From: Pseudonocardia petroleophila
Lineage (GTDB): Bacteria; Actinomycetota; Actinomycetes; Mycobacteriales; Pseudonocardiaceae
NCBI RefSeq assembly: GCF_014235185.1
Contig: NZ_CP060131.1
Location: forward strand, 5,835,501-5,899,500
Reading direction: 5' to 3'
Length of the DNA: 64,000 nt
Positions 32,171-40,212 of this stretch are shown piece by piece. Position 1 is the first letter of the stretch, and each line of letters opens with the position of its first letter. The position numbers and the translations under genes were made by a program. Below the pieces are notes generated by a model. It saw only the letters and a list, made by a program, of their open reading frames with translations. It was not told the DNA's origin and searched no databases.

Positions 32171-33435
32171 CGCCCGGCCCGCCGACTCCGGCGCAGGTCG
32201 TCCAGCGGGCCGGGTTCGAGTCCCAGGCCGCCTTCAACGAGGCCATCCCGATCGTCAAGATCCCCGTCGCCGGGCCCGCCCCGTTCAACATGCTCGCTGT
32301 CGTGCGATCGCGCCTGTGGGGCATGGGGTACTTCGGGGACGACCTCCACCGGGCACACGTCACGGGCTATCCCACCGCCTTGACCATCCCCAGATTCGAT
32401 CCTGGCCGGCCAGAACAGCACGTCGTCCACCATTCGACCTCCGTCGGCGTCTCGGCAATGGCAGCCGACGACGACGTGGACTTCACCGTGGCGCTGGACT
32501 CGGTGGCGAGCGCGTCCACCTTCGACAGGGACGGCACCTGGCTGCTCAGCTTCGACTCCGCGGTCCAGTTCGACTTCGACTCCCTGGTCGAGGTCGAAGC
32601 GGGGGTCGTCGAGTACGTGGCGACGAGCTGGGTGCTCTTCGTCGAGCCGCCTCCACCTCCCGGCGCGGCGCCGGATCCGCCCACGGTCGCCACGAACCTG
32701 CGCGGATGGGCGCACTTCATGGTCCACAGCACCCGCCACTACGCCACCCTTCCCGGGGCCGACGTGATGCGCGCCGCCGCAGAGCTGACCCCCCTGGTCC
32801 GCGAGCTCAGCGCTGCGGGGCAGACAGCGGACGCGCAGGCCGTACAGCAGGCGTCGGTCGACGTGCTGGAGGAATTCAGCCCGGCAGCGGCCGAGCGCAC
32901 CGCGTACCTGATCCTGCGTGCCGAGGCCAAGCACAACCTGATCGCCCGCATGATCGAGAACAAGCAGCTCGCGGACGTGGGCCCCCTGGCCGGCTCGGCG
33001 ATCAGCAACTACCAGGCCTACACCGCGGCTGCAGGCGCCGACCTCGCCCGCGCCGCCCGAGATCTCGGCGAGCTGGTCAAACCGCTGCTCACCGCCGGGC
33101 TACCCGCCCAAGCGCTGGCAGCCCAGAGGGCGAACCTCGACACCCTGCGGGCCATCACCACCCCGACCGATCCGCTCGGACACGACCTCGCCCTGGCCGA
33201 GTCCGAACACAACGTCGTCGCGCGCCTGATCGACGCCGGGCAGACGCCGCACGCTGCGCCACTCGTCCAACCGCTCCTCGAGCGCTACCTGGCCTATGCC
33301 GGCAAACCGGCTGCCGACATCCTGCGCGTCCAACGCAACCTGACGGAGCTGGCAGCCCGCCTCGCGAGCGCACACCTCACATCAGAGGCCGGCGCGACAC
33401 AACACGCCCTGAACCAGCTCGACGCACGGGCGTGA
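32167..33435 (+). CDS. Hypothetical protein with C-terminal helical repeats
   Basis: A 422-residue cytosolic-looking protein. The first 180 residues are mixed alpha/beta and unrecognised. From about residue 195 to the end there are three copies of a helical unit of roughly 75 residues, each with a pattern like Y-x(4)-GAD-x(6)-L-x(2)-LV, then LAxxxxxxxA and AExxHNxxAR (ADVMRAAAELTPLV; ADLARAARDLGELV; ADILRVQRNLTELA). This looks like a TPR-type scaffold. Together with the preceding beta-rich protein it may form a two-component complex of unknown purpose. Confidence 0.55.
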   Translation: MTPGPPTPAQVVQRAGFESQAAFNEAIPIVKIPVAGPAPFNMLAVVRSRLWGMGYFGDDLHRAHVTGYPTALTIPRFDPGRPEQHVVHHSTSVGVSAMAADDDVDFTVALDSVASASTFDRDGTWLLSFDSAVQFDFDSLVEVEAGVVEYVATSWVLFVEPPPPPGAAPDPPTVATNLRGWAHFMVHSTRHYATLPGADVMRAAAELTPLVRELSAAGQTADAQAVQQASVDVLEEFSPAAAERTAYLILRAEAKHNLIARMIENKQLADVGPLAGSAISNYQAYTAAAGADLARAARDLGELVKPLLTAGLPAQALAAQRANLDTLRAITTPTDPLGHDLALAESEHNVVARLIDAGQTPHAAPLVQPLLERYLAYAGKPAADILRVQRNLTELAARLASAHLTSEAGATQHALNQLDARA

Positions 33436-33798
33436 CACATCCCGAGTCGTAGGCCAGCTGGGCTCCTCGGCGTGGGCCACGCGCTCGCGCACACGGCGCA
33501 CCGAGGAGGGTGCGGCAGACGTGATCAAGTTCCAATCGGTAACGAACGCCCGCAGCATGCCGGGCAGCAACTCCATGACCACGGATAGGCAACGCGTCGA
33601 CCACGCTTGTTGTGTCGCCATCCAGCCGTGGTCGCCCGCGACGTAGGCAGCGCCCTGATCGGCGTGTAACAGAGGGCGGAATCCTCCTTGCGGAGGAGTC
33701 GCGAACCCGACAATCACCGCCACCGACCACAGGAAGCAACGCAGCCACAGCAACGGCCGCGAATCCTCCGGATCGAGACGCAACATCCGGAGGCATCG
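33436..33798. other. Non-coding stretch upstream of the first xis-int module
   Basis: I see no convincing gene. It holds GACCAC at 33577 and 33599 (22 bases apart, two helical turns), one inverted copy (GTGGTC) at 33628 and another GACCAC at 33725. The same hexamer is repeated around the second module, so these may be arm-type binding sites for excisionase or integrase. Confidence 0.4.
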
Positions 33799-33990
33799 AT
33801 GGAGAGTCAGCCGCACCCGCTGTGGGGCGTTCACGAGGTCGCCACCTACCTCGGCGTTCCCGTCGCCACCCTCTATCAGTGGCGCCACCGCGCGTACGGA
33901 CCCCGAGGCCGCCGTGTCGGCCGCTACATCCGCTACGACCCCGACGACGTCCGCAGATGGTTCAACGACCGGAGCGAGACAGTCACATGA
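33799..33990 (+). CDS. Excisionase/MerR-type DNA-binding protein, module 1
   Basis: A 63-residue single-domain protein: LWGVHEVATYLGVPVATLYQWRHR is the helix-turn-helix and RRVGRYIRYDPDDVRRWF the wing, as in HTH_17 excisionases. It would bend DNA and steer the integrase towards excision. The start has CCGGAGG 5 bases before. The gene at 35801 encodes a protein of equal length and closely similar sequence. The integrase starts 68 bases downstream. Confidence 0.82.
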   Translation: MESQPHPLWGVHEVATYLGVPVATLYQWRHRAYGPRGRRVGRYIRYDPDDVRRWFNDRSETVT

Positions 33991-34058
33991 TCTCCGCCGC
34001 CGCGACCTCAACAGGCAGGTGCCGGCGACGCCACCAGCCGCCGCACCTCGGGTAGCCG

Positions 34059-35294
34059 ATGGCCACCGTCGACGACAACTGGTACGCACTGATCAAGCGG
34101 CCGGACGGGACCACGCAGAAGGTCCCCACATCGCGCCACGGTGTCGGGTCCCGGTGGCTGGTCCGATGGCGCGACGACGCGGGCACACCACGGAAGAAGT
34201 CCTTCGTCCGCAAGGCAGACGCCGAACGCGCCGCGGCCGAGATCGAGACCGAACTGGCACGAGGGACCTACCTCGACCCGGACGCCGGCATGATCCGCTT
34301 CCGCGACTACGCGGAGCAGTGGCGACAGTCGCAGTTCTCCGATCCCGGGACCACCTACCAGGTCGGGATCAGGTTCCGGCTCCACGTCTACCCGACGTTC
34401 GGGCACCTGCCGCTGCGCACCATCACCCCGTCGGTCATCCGCCAGTGGACGAGCGGCCTGCGGATGGCACGCAGCTACCAGCGCACGATCTTCGCGAACG
34501 TCTCCCAGGTCTTCGGCGCCGCCATCGCCGACGACCTCATCGCCAAGAACCCCTGCCGGTCCGGCACTGTCCGCAAACCGGCCCCCGACCCGCGCCCGAT
34601 CATCCCGTGGCCCGCCCAGTGGGTGGCCGGCGTCCGCGATGCCCTTCCCGCCCGGTACGCCGTCCTCGCCACCCTCGCCGCAGGCGCGGGATTGCGGCAG
34701 GGCGAGATCCTGGGCCTCACCCCCGACGACATCGACACCCGGCACGGGACCGTCCACGTCCGGCGGCAGGTCAAGCTCACGGCCGCCAACCAGCCGTACC
34801 TCGCCCTACCGAAGGGCCGGAAGACCCGCTCGGTTCCCGTTCCCGCATCGGTGATCGACGCCGTCCTCGATCACCTGACAGTCCTACCCGCCCGGACGCT
34901 GACGTTGCCGTGGGACCGGCCAGACGGAGACCCACTCACCGTCTCGCTGGTGCTCACCAGTCGGGAGTCCACGCCGGTGAACCGGCACTACTTCAACGCG
35001 AAGATCTGGAAGCCGGCCCTCGTGGTCGCCGGTGTCCCGCCGACGCGGGACAACGGCTGTCACGCGCTTCGGCACTACTACGCGAGCGTCCTGCTCGACG
35101 GTGGCGAGTCCATCAAGACGGTCAGCGAACGCCTCGGCCACGCCGATCCGGCCTTCACTCTGCGTACCTACACCCACCTCCTTCCGAGCAGCGAGAGCCG
35201 AACGAAGCAGATCATCGAAGCGGCGCTGCCGGCGCTCCCCCGACGTCCCGGGCCGCGCCCATGTGCCACAGATGTGCCACGATCATCGAGATGA
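34059..35294 (+). CDS. Tyrosine recombinase/integrase, module 1
   Basis: A 411-residue phage-type integrase. It has an N-terminal arm-binding part (WYALIKRPDGTTQKVP), a SAM-like core-binding domain (FRDYAEQWRQSQF) and a catalytic domain with Arg in GAGLRQGEILGL (about 214), HALRHYYAS (HxxR, about 335-340), LGHADPAFTLRTYTHL with the His and the tyrosine nucleophile (about 371). All catalytic residues are present. The second integrase shares long identical blocks (NRHYFNAKIWKPAL), so the modules are duplicates or siblings. No tRNA target was found. Confidence 0.9.
   Translation: MATVDDNWYALIKRPDGTTQKVPTSRHGVGSRWLVRWRDDAGTPRKKSFVRKADAERAAAEIETELARGTYLDPDAGMIRFRDYAEQWRQSQFSDPGTTYQVGIRFRLHVYPTFGHLPLRTITPSVIRQWTSGLRMARSYQRTIFANVSQVFGAAIADDLIAKNPCRSGTVRKPAPDPRPIIPWPAQWVAGVRDALPARYAVLATLAAGAGLRQGEILGLTPDDIDTRHGTVHVRRQVKLTAANQPYLALPKGRKTRSVPVPASVIDAVLDHLTVLPARTLTLPWDRPDGDPLTVSLVLTSRESTPVNRHYFNAKIWKPALVVAGVPPTRDNGCHALRHYYASVLLDGGESIKTVSERLGHADPAFTLRTYTHLLPSSESRTKQIIEAALPALPRRPGPRPCATDVPRSSR
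35261..35280 (+). repeat. 11-bp-phased direct repeat at the end of int1
   Basis: ATGTGCCAC occurs at 35261-35269 and 35272-35280, 11 bases apart, inside the last codons of the first integrase gene. It is spaced like the GACCAC and TGCGCCCCA arrays nearby. Confidence 0.45.
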
Positions 35295-35380
35295 TGTTCA
35301 TTCGTGCAGGTCAGCGCACTACGTCTCGCTCTACTACGACGTCTGATTCGGGCGTTTTCCTGACCTCCGGGTCAGGCTCG

Positions 35381-35440
35381 AAACGGCGGTTGACCAGGCA
35401 ATACGTCTCTCGACGGTTGTCGGCGTCAACCGCCGTTTTT
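35381..35440 (+). terminator. 14-bp stem with U-run after int1 (terminator or recombination-site arm)
   Basis: AAACGGCGGTTGAC (35381-35394) and GTCAACCGCCGTTT (35425-35438) are perfect inverted repeats followed by TT. The 30-base loop is long for a terminator. With the T-run it may stop int1 transcription; it could also mark an old attachment site. Confidence 0.5.
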
Positions 35441-35448
35441 CGTGCTCG

Positions 35449-35568
35449 TGCGCCCCAGATGCGCCCCAAACGAAGATCGTCTTTCGGCCTCTCGCAACGC
35501 TGTGACCTGCACGCTCGGGACCGCCCTGCGGACAGGGCCACGGGGTCCGATCGGGCCCGTGCGCCCCA
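35449..35568 (+). repeat. TGCGCCCCA direct repeats
   Basis: Copies at 35449-35457 and 35460-35468 (11 bases apart) and 35560-35568. Together with the other phased repeats they lie in the 506-base non-coding stretch 35295-35800 between the two modules, which otherwise holds only the stem-loop and the GACCAC array. Confidence 0.45.
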
Positions 35569-35687
35569 AACGCCTGGTGGATCTTGTATTTGTCCGTTGT
35601 GACGAACGAATCGTCAGATCGGGGTCTCAGACGCCGGCTAGGACGTGCACGATCGAATCTGTCGATCCTCCACAACAGCCACGGTCG

Positions 35688-35716
35688 GACCACGACCTGA
35701 CCACGCCCCCGACCAC
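35688..35716 (+). repeat. GACCAC array upstream of xis2
   Basis: GACCAC begins at 35688, 35699 and 35711, at spacings of 11 and 12 bases. A four-copy array of the same hexamer lies just after int2. Confidence 0.5.
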
Positions 35717-35800
35717 ACCGAGGAACGACGCAGCCACGCGTCGAGCGATCGCCCGCCGCAACGTCGACAGGCATCGCGATCCCTCGATCGGAGGCCTGCC

Positions 35801-35992
35801 GTGGACGACCGACCCGAACCGCTCTGGGGCATCCCCGAGGTGGCGCACTACCTGCAGATCCCCGTCGCCACGCTCTACCAGTGGCGCCACCACCGCTACG
35901 GCCCGCCCGGACGCCGCGTCGGGCGCTACGTCCGCTACGACCCCGACGAGGTCCGGCGCTGGTTCACCGAGCAGTCCGACGGCGCCGCCTGA
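35801..35992 (+). CDS. Excisionase/MerR-type DNA-binding protein, module 2
   Basis: A 63-residue protein from a GTG at 35801 with GGAGG 6 bases before. LWGIPEVAHYLQIPVATLYQWRHH is the helix-turn-helix and RRVGRYVRYDPDEVRRWF the wing. It is the counterpart of the protein encoded at 33799 (same length, most residues shared). The integrase gene begins 4 bases after the stop. Confidence 0.82.
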   Translation: MDDRPEPLWGIPEVAHYLQIPVATLYQWRHHRYGPPGRRVGRYVRYDPDEVRRWFTEQSDGAA

Positions 35993-35996
35993 ACCC

Positions 35997-37280
35997 GTGG
36001 CCCACGTCAACGACGCCTGGTACGTCGAACGACGCCAGCCCGACGGCACCACCCGCCGGCAGAAGACGCCCCGGCACGGGCTGGGCAAGCGGTGGATCGT
36101 GCGCTGGCGCGACCACGCCGGCGAGGACCGCAAGCAGTTCTTCGACAGGAAGACCGACGCCGAGCAGGCCGCCGCCCGTCTCGACACCGAGCTCGCCCGC
36201 CGCACCTACGTCGACCCCCGCGCCGGTGAGATCGCCTTCCGCGACTACGCCGAGCAGTGGCGCCTGGGTCAGTTCGCCGACCCCAACACCGCCTACCAGG
36301 TCCGCGCCCGACTGCAGCTGCACGTCTACCCCAAGCTCGGGAACCTCGCGCTGCAGGTGATCACGCCGTCGCACATCCGCAGCTGGCTGCGCGGCCTCAC
36401 CGTCTCGCTCAGCTACCAGCGCACCCTGTTCGCGAACGTCTCCCAGATCTTCACCGCCGCGGTCGCCGACGACATCCTCGCCAAGAACCCGTGCGTCAAC
36501 CGCACCGTCCGCAAGCCCGTCGCCGACCCGCACCAGATCGTGCCGTGGACCGCGCAGCAGGTCACCGACGTCCACCGCGCCCTGCCCGACCGCTACGCGA
36601 TCCTCGCGCTGCTCGCGGCCGGTACCGGCCTGCGCCAGGGCGAGATCCTCGCCCTGTCCGCCGCCGACCTCGACCTCGCGCGGCGCAGCATCCACGTCCG
36701 GCGCCAGATCAAGCTCACCCCCGGCAACCAGCCCTACTTCGCCCTGCCCAAGGGCCGCAAGATCCGCACCGTCCCGCTGCCCGACTCGGTCCGCGACGCA
36801 CTCACGCAGCACCTCGACCGCTTCCCCGCCCGCACCGTCACCCTCGGCTGGGACGGCACCGACGGCAAGCCCACCACCGCCGACCTGATCCTCACCACCC
36901 GCGAGCGCAAGCCGGTCAACCGGCACTACTTCAACGCGAAGATCTGGAAACCCGCCCTCACCGCGGCCGGCATCGCGCCCACCCGCGAGAACGGCTGCCA
37001 CGCGCTGCGCCACTACTACGCCAGCGTCCTGCTCGACGGCGGCGAGTCCATCAAGACCGTCAGCGAACGCCTCGGCCACGCCGACCCCGGCTTCACCCTG
37101 CGCACCTACACCCACCTGCTCCCCCAGAGCGACACCCGCACCCGCGACATCATCGACACCGCACTCCGGGCGCTACCTCCGAGGAAGCCGACGAGCAGCG
37201 CCTCCGTTGCGCACGTGCGGTACTCCTCCGGACCGACCAGGCCGCGACGCGCACCGGGCTACTTCGGTCCAGAGCGCTGA
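35997..37280 (+). CDS. Tyrosine recombinase/integrase, module 2
   Basis: A 427-residue integrase from GTG 35997 (VAHVNDAWYVERRQPDG). Catalytic residues: Arg in GTGLRQGEILAL (about 215), HALRHYYAS (about 336-341), LGHADPGFTLRTYTHL with Tyr near 372. The C-terminal tail is longer and basic (TSSASVAHVRYSSGPTRPRR). A frame open well upstream is not used, since the start aligns with integrase 1. Four phased GACCAC repeats begin 20 bases after the stop. Confidence 0.9.
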   Translation: MAHVNDAWYVERRQPDGTTRRQKTPRHGLGKRWIVRWRDHAGEDRKQFFDRKTDAEQAAARLDTELARRTYVDPRAGEIAFRDYAEQWRLGQFADPNTAYQVRARLQLHVYPKLGNLALQVITPSHIRSWLRGLTVSLSYQRTLFANVSQIFTAAVADDILAKNPCVNRTVRKPVADPHQIVPWTAQQVTDVHRALPDRYAILALLAAGTGLRQGEILALSAADLDLARRSIHVRRQIKLTPGNQPYFALPKGRKIRTVPLPDSVRDALTQHLDRFPARTVTLGWDGTDGKPTTADLILTTRERKPVNRHYFNAKIWKPALTAAGIAPTRENGCHALRHYYASVLLDGGESIKTVSERLGHADPGFTLRTYTHLLPQSDTRTRDIIDTALRALPPRKPTSSASVAHVRYSSGPTRPRRAPGYFGPER

Positions 37281-37300
37281 ACGCCGATCAGGTACCCGTC

Positions 37301-37339
37301 GACCACACGAGGACCACGGGGCGACCACGGCCCGACCAC
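37301..37339 (+). repeat. Four GACCAC repeats at exact 11-bp spacing
   Basis: GACCAC starts at 37301, 37312, 37323 and 37334. An 11-base period puts each copy on the same face of the helix, as for cooperative binding by an excisionase or integrase arm domain. It lies between int2 and the DUF4041 gene and could also be that gene's promoter region. Confidence 0.6.
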
Positions 37340-37435
37340 CCACCGGTTCCTGACACCAGGTGAAACACCCTGAGCAACGGGTGCGATGGCAGGGGGATGG
37401 ACGGTCACGATCCGTCGCACGAGGGGACGGACGGT

Positions 37436-39268
37436 ATGGCGATCTTCGGGGGACGACGGCGCGCTGCGGACCTGGAGGTCGAGCTCGCCCGCGCCCACAC
37501 GATGCTCGCCGAGCTCGGCGCCCTCGACCACGTCGAGCGCGCCGCCCGCCGCCAGGCCGCCGAGCAGCAGCTCGCCCAGGTCCTCGCCGAGGAGCACGCG
37601 GCCCGCCGCCGCGTCACCGACGCCGAGCTCGAGCTGGGCCAGCTGAAGTCGCTGCTGATCGAGACCCGTGACCAGGAACTGCTGCAGTCCGCCGGGGTCT
37701 ACGAGTTCACCCACCCGCTGGAGAACTCCGTCGCGTTCAAGGACCGCCTCCAGCGGCTGCGCGCCGACATCAAGGCCGAGGTCACCGCCCGGCGCGCGGT
37801 CACCGGCAGCGTCGACTGGCAGGTCAACGGATCACGCCAGCAGGGCGCGAAGATGGTCAAGGACTTCTCGACCCTCATGCTGCGCGCCTACAACGCCGAG
37901 GCCGACAACTGCGTGCGCACCGTCCGCCCGCACACCCTCGCCAGCGTCTGCCAGCGCCTGGACAAGACCCAGCGCACCATCGCCAAGCTCGGCGCCACCA
38001 TGTCCATCGCGGTCTCCCGGAGGTACCACGCGCTGCGGACCATGGAGATCGAGCTGACCGCCGACCACCTCGCCATGGTCGAGGCGGAGCGCGAACGCAT
38101 CCGCGCCGAGAAGGAAGCCGCCCGCGAGGAGGAGCGCGCCCGCCGCGAGTACGAACGCGCCCGCGAAAAGCTGCTCAAGGAACAGGCCCACTACCGCACC
38201 GCCTACGACCGCATGCTCGCCCTGCCCTCCCCCGACCCCGCCGCGCTGACCGAACTGCGCGGCCAGCTCGAACGCATCGACATCGCCGCCGTCGAGGCCC
38301 GCGCGGCGAACACCCGAGCCGGCTACGTCTACGTCATCAGCAACATCGGCTCGTTCGGCGACCACGTCGTCAAGGTCGGCATGACCCGCCGCCTCGAGCC
38401 CATGGACCGCGTCCGCGAACTCGGCGACGCGTCCGTCCCCTTCCGCTTCAACGTCCACGCCCTCGTCTTCAGCGACGACGCCGTCGGCCTCGAAGGCCGC
38501 CTGCACGCCGACCTCGCCGACCGCCGCCTCAACAAGGTCAACCAGCACCGCGAGTTCTTCCGCACCACCCCCGCCGAGGTCCGCCAACTCCTCACCCGCG
38601 CGGCCGGCAGCCACCTGCTCGAGTACACCGAGACCGTCGAGGCCCTCGAATGGCGCGCCAGCGGCGCCACCACCACCGCCGCACCCGCACCGCCCATCCC
38701 CTCGCCGACACCACCGCCCACCGCGCCCGAGCCGGCGACCACACCACCGCCCACGGTCGACCACGACGGACCACGACTTCGCCCCGACGACCGCATCGCC
38801 CTCACCGCCACGCACCTACGCCTCGTGCTGCGCACCGACGACGACACCGAGGCCGACCCCGTCGCGTTCCTGCTCACCCACGCCGGCGAGGTCCGCACCG
38901 ACGCCGACATGGTCTTCTACGGCCAACCCGACCACGACAGCGGCGCCATCACCCTCGCCGCCGACGAGACCGGCGCCGCCACCACCCTGCACCTCAACCC
39001 GCGCCAGATCCCCGCCGACATCACCGAGGTCCTCCTCGTCGCCCAACTCCCCGCCGACCTCACCGACCCCGGCTCGGCGGACCTGACCGACCTCGACACC
39101 GGCCGAACCCTCGGCCACCTCACCCTGCCCGCCACCGGCCCCACCGGCCTGATCCAGCTCGGCGCCCTGCAGCGCAGCGACGGACAGTGGCACCTCCAGA
39201 TCGCTTCTTCGAGCCTCGACCACGACCTCGCCGCCCTCGCCGCCGCAGCCGGCGTCCAGGTCGACTGA
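37436..39268 (+). CDS. DUF4041 - GIY-YIG (T5orf172/Mug113) - TerD fusion protein
   Basis: About 610 residues, cytosolic. Residues 1-75 are a coiled-coil; the next 200 are the DUF4041-type helical region (RDQELLQSAGVYEFTHPLE, SRRYHALRTMEIELTADHL), with a second Arg/Glu coil near 205-255. Residues 295-385 are a GIY-YIG-like nuclease domain (AGYVYVISNIG, VVKVGMTRRLEPMDRVREL). A proline-rich linker (about 412-440) then leads to a TerD-type domain (FLLTHAGEVRTDADMVFYGQP, PADITEVLLVAQL, GQWHLQIASS). DUF4041-GIY-YIG proteins occur on phages and islands; a C-terminal TerD is, as far as I recall, not the usual form. Position right after an integrase suggests cargo, possibly anti-phage. ATG 37436 is preferred to an upstream 37397. 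Confidence 0.8.
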   Translation: MAIFGGRRRAADLEVELARAHTMLAELGALDHVERAARRQAAEQQLAQVLAEEHAARRRVTDAELELGQLKSLLIETRDQELLQSAGVYEFTHPLENSVAFKDRLQRLRADIKAEVTARRAVTGSVDWQVNGSRQQGAKMVKDFSTLMLRAYNAEADNCVRTVRPHTLASVCQRLDKTQRTIAKLGATMSIAVSRRYHALRTMEIELTADHLAMVEAERERIRAEKEAAREEERARREYERAREKLLKEQAHYRTAYDRMLALPSPDPAALTELRGQLERIDIAAVEARAANTRAGYVYVISNIGSFGDHVVKVGMTRRLEPMDRVRELGDASVPFRFNVHALVFSDDAVGLEGRLHADLADRRLNKVNQHREFFRTTPAEVRQLLTRAAGSHLLEYTETVEALEWRASGATTTAAPAPPIPSPTPPPTAPEPATTPPPTVDHDGPRLRPDDRIALTATHLRLVLRTDDDTEADPVAFLLTHAGEVRTDADMVFYGQPDHDSGAITLAADETGAATTLHLNPRQIPADITEVLLVAQLPADLTDPGSADLTDLDTGRTLGHLTLPATGPTGLIQLGALQRSDGQWHLQIASSSLDHDLAALAAAAGVQVD

Positions 39269-39637
39269 GCCGCTCATCGACGATCACCGACGACGCCGCT
39301 GCTGGCGTGGTCATCTCGTGCACCGCGGCGACCACGCGGCGATCACGTCAGGCTCGGGAACGCCCCCGTTCCCGCCCTCCGAAGCCGGAAGGCAGCCTTC
39401 GGCATATCTCGCTGCCCTGTGGTCACCGAGCAACCAGCCGACCGAGACGGGTGCAGTCGAGCTACACGAAGAAGAGACGCGCACCGCCGACGCAGACGCG
39501 GCTGGACTGATCTCGCCGATTTGGCCCCGGTCGATTGGGCAAGGCCGCGGCCGCACAGGACCCGTGACATCGGGCCCACCTGGTAATTACAGGCGTCCCG
39601 ACCCCACCCGCTCTGACGGCGCCCGCCTTGCCTACGC
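39269..39637. other. Spacer between the DUF4041 gene and the csoR operon
   Basis: I see no convincing gene. Two opposed GACCAC copies (GTGGTC 39307, GACCAC 39330) are present. The only strong regulatory element is the CsoR box that follows at 39638. Confidence 0.4.
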
Positions 39638-39652
39638 TACCCCCCTAGGGTA
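39638..39652. promoter_or_regulatory. CsoR operator
   Basis: TACCCCCCTAGGGTA has the TACCC/GGGTA dyad typical of CsoR and RicR boxes, 28 bases before the csoR start. Cu+ binding by CsoR should release it and switch on csoR-copZ-exported protein-copA. Confidence 0.75.
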
Positions 39653-39679
39653 TCTTCGCAGGAGAGGACAGGAGGACCG

Positions 39680-39961
39680 ATGAACGGTTATGCGCAGGAC
39701 AAGGATGCCTACCTCAAGCGGATGCGCCGTATCGAGGGGCAGGTCCGCGGCATCGCGAAGATGATCGAGGACGACAAGTACTGCATCGACGTGCTCACCC
39801 AGGTCTCCGCCGTCACCAAGGCCCTGGAGGCCGTGGCGCTGGGCCTGCTCGACGAGCACCTCAAGCACTGCGTCACCCAGGCCGTGGCCGAGGGGGGCGA
39901 CATCGCCGACCAGAAGGTCGCCGAGGCCAGCGCCGCCATCGCACGGCTGGTCAAGTCCTGA
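39680..39961 (+). CDS. csoR: CsoR copper-sensing repressor
   Basis: A 93-residue all-helical repressor. The Cu+ site is Cys-His-Cys: C36 in DDKYCIDVLTQ, then LDEHLKHC with H and C. The basic start LKRMRRIEGQVRGIAKMI is the DNA-binding face. It is the first gene of a four-gene copper operon with a good AGGAGG RBS and its own box upstream. Cu+ binding weakens DNA affinity. Confidence 0.95.
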   Translation: MNGYAQDKDAYLKRMRRIEGQVRGIAKMIEDDKYCIDVLTQVSAVTKALEAVALGLLDEHLKHCVTQAVAEGGDIADQKVAEASAAIARLVKS

Positions 39962-39983
39962 ATTCCGCGAGAAGAGGAACGAG

Positions 39984-40190
39984 ATGAGCGAGACCACCTA
40001 CACGGTGACCGGCATGACCTGCGAGCACTGCATCGCCTCGGTCACCGAGGAGATCAGCGAGATCGACGGCGTCACCGCCGTCGCGGTGGACCTACCCACC
40101 GGCGGGGTCACCGTCACCAGCACCACCCCGATCGACCAGGCCGACGTGCGCAACGCCGTCGAGGAAGCCGGCTACCGCCTCGCGGCATAG
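39984..40190 (+). CDS. copZ: CopZ-type copper chaperone
   Basis: A 68-residue single HMA domain with the metal-binding loop GMTCEHCIASV. It carries Cu+ in the cytoplasm to CopA and CsoR. It lies 22 bases after csoR and 22 before the exported-protein gene, in the same operon. Confidence 0.95.
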   Translation: MSETTYTVTGMTCEHCIASVTEEISEIDGVTAVAVDLPTGGVTVTSTTPIDQADVRNAVEEAGYRLAA

Positions 40191-40212
40191 CCAGGAGGAA
40201 CGGATCGAGGAC

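Noticed and set aside
32205-32227. tRNA T-arm-like GGGTTCGAGTCCC
   Set aside because: No acceptor stem, anticodon arm or 3' end can be folded around it, and it lies inside a well-supported coding sequence (RAGFESQ).
33382-34089. Minus-strand frame upstream of the first xis gene as a transposase remnant
   Set aside because: No DDE or other transposase motif can be seen and there are no terminal repeats.
38759-38774. Two GACCAC copies in the DUF4041-TerD gene
   Set aside because: They lie in a coding Asp/His-rich segment at 10-base spacing, so they are probably codon-driven rather than binding sites.
39384-39403. Hairpin-like GCCGGAAGGC/GCCTTCGGC
   Set aside because: The loop would be a single base and the left arm needs a bulge, so it is not a credible terminator.
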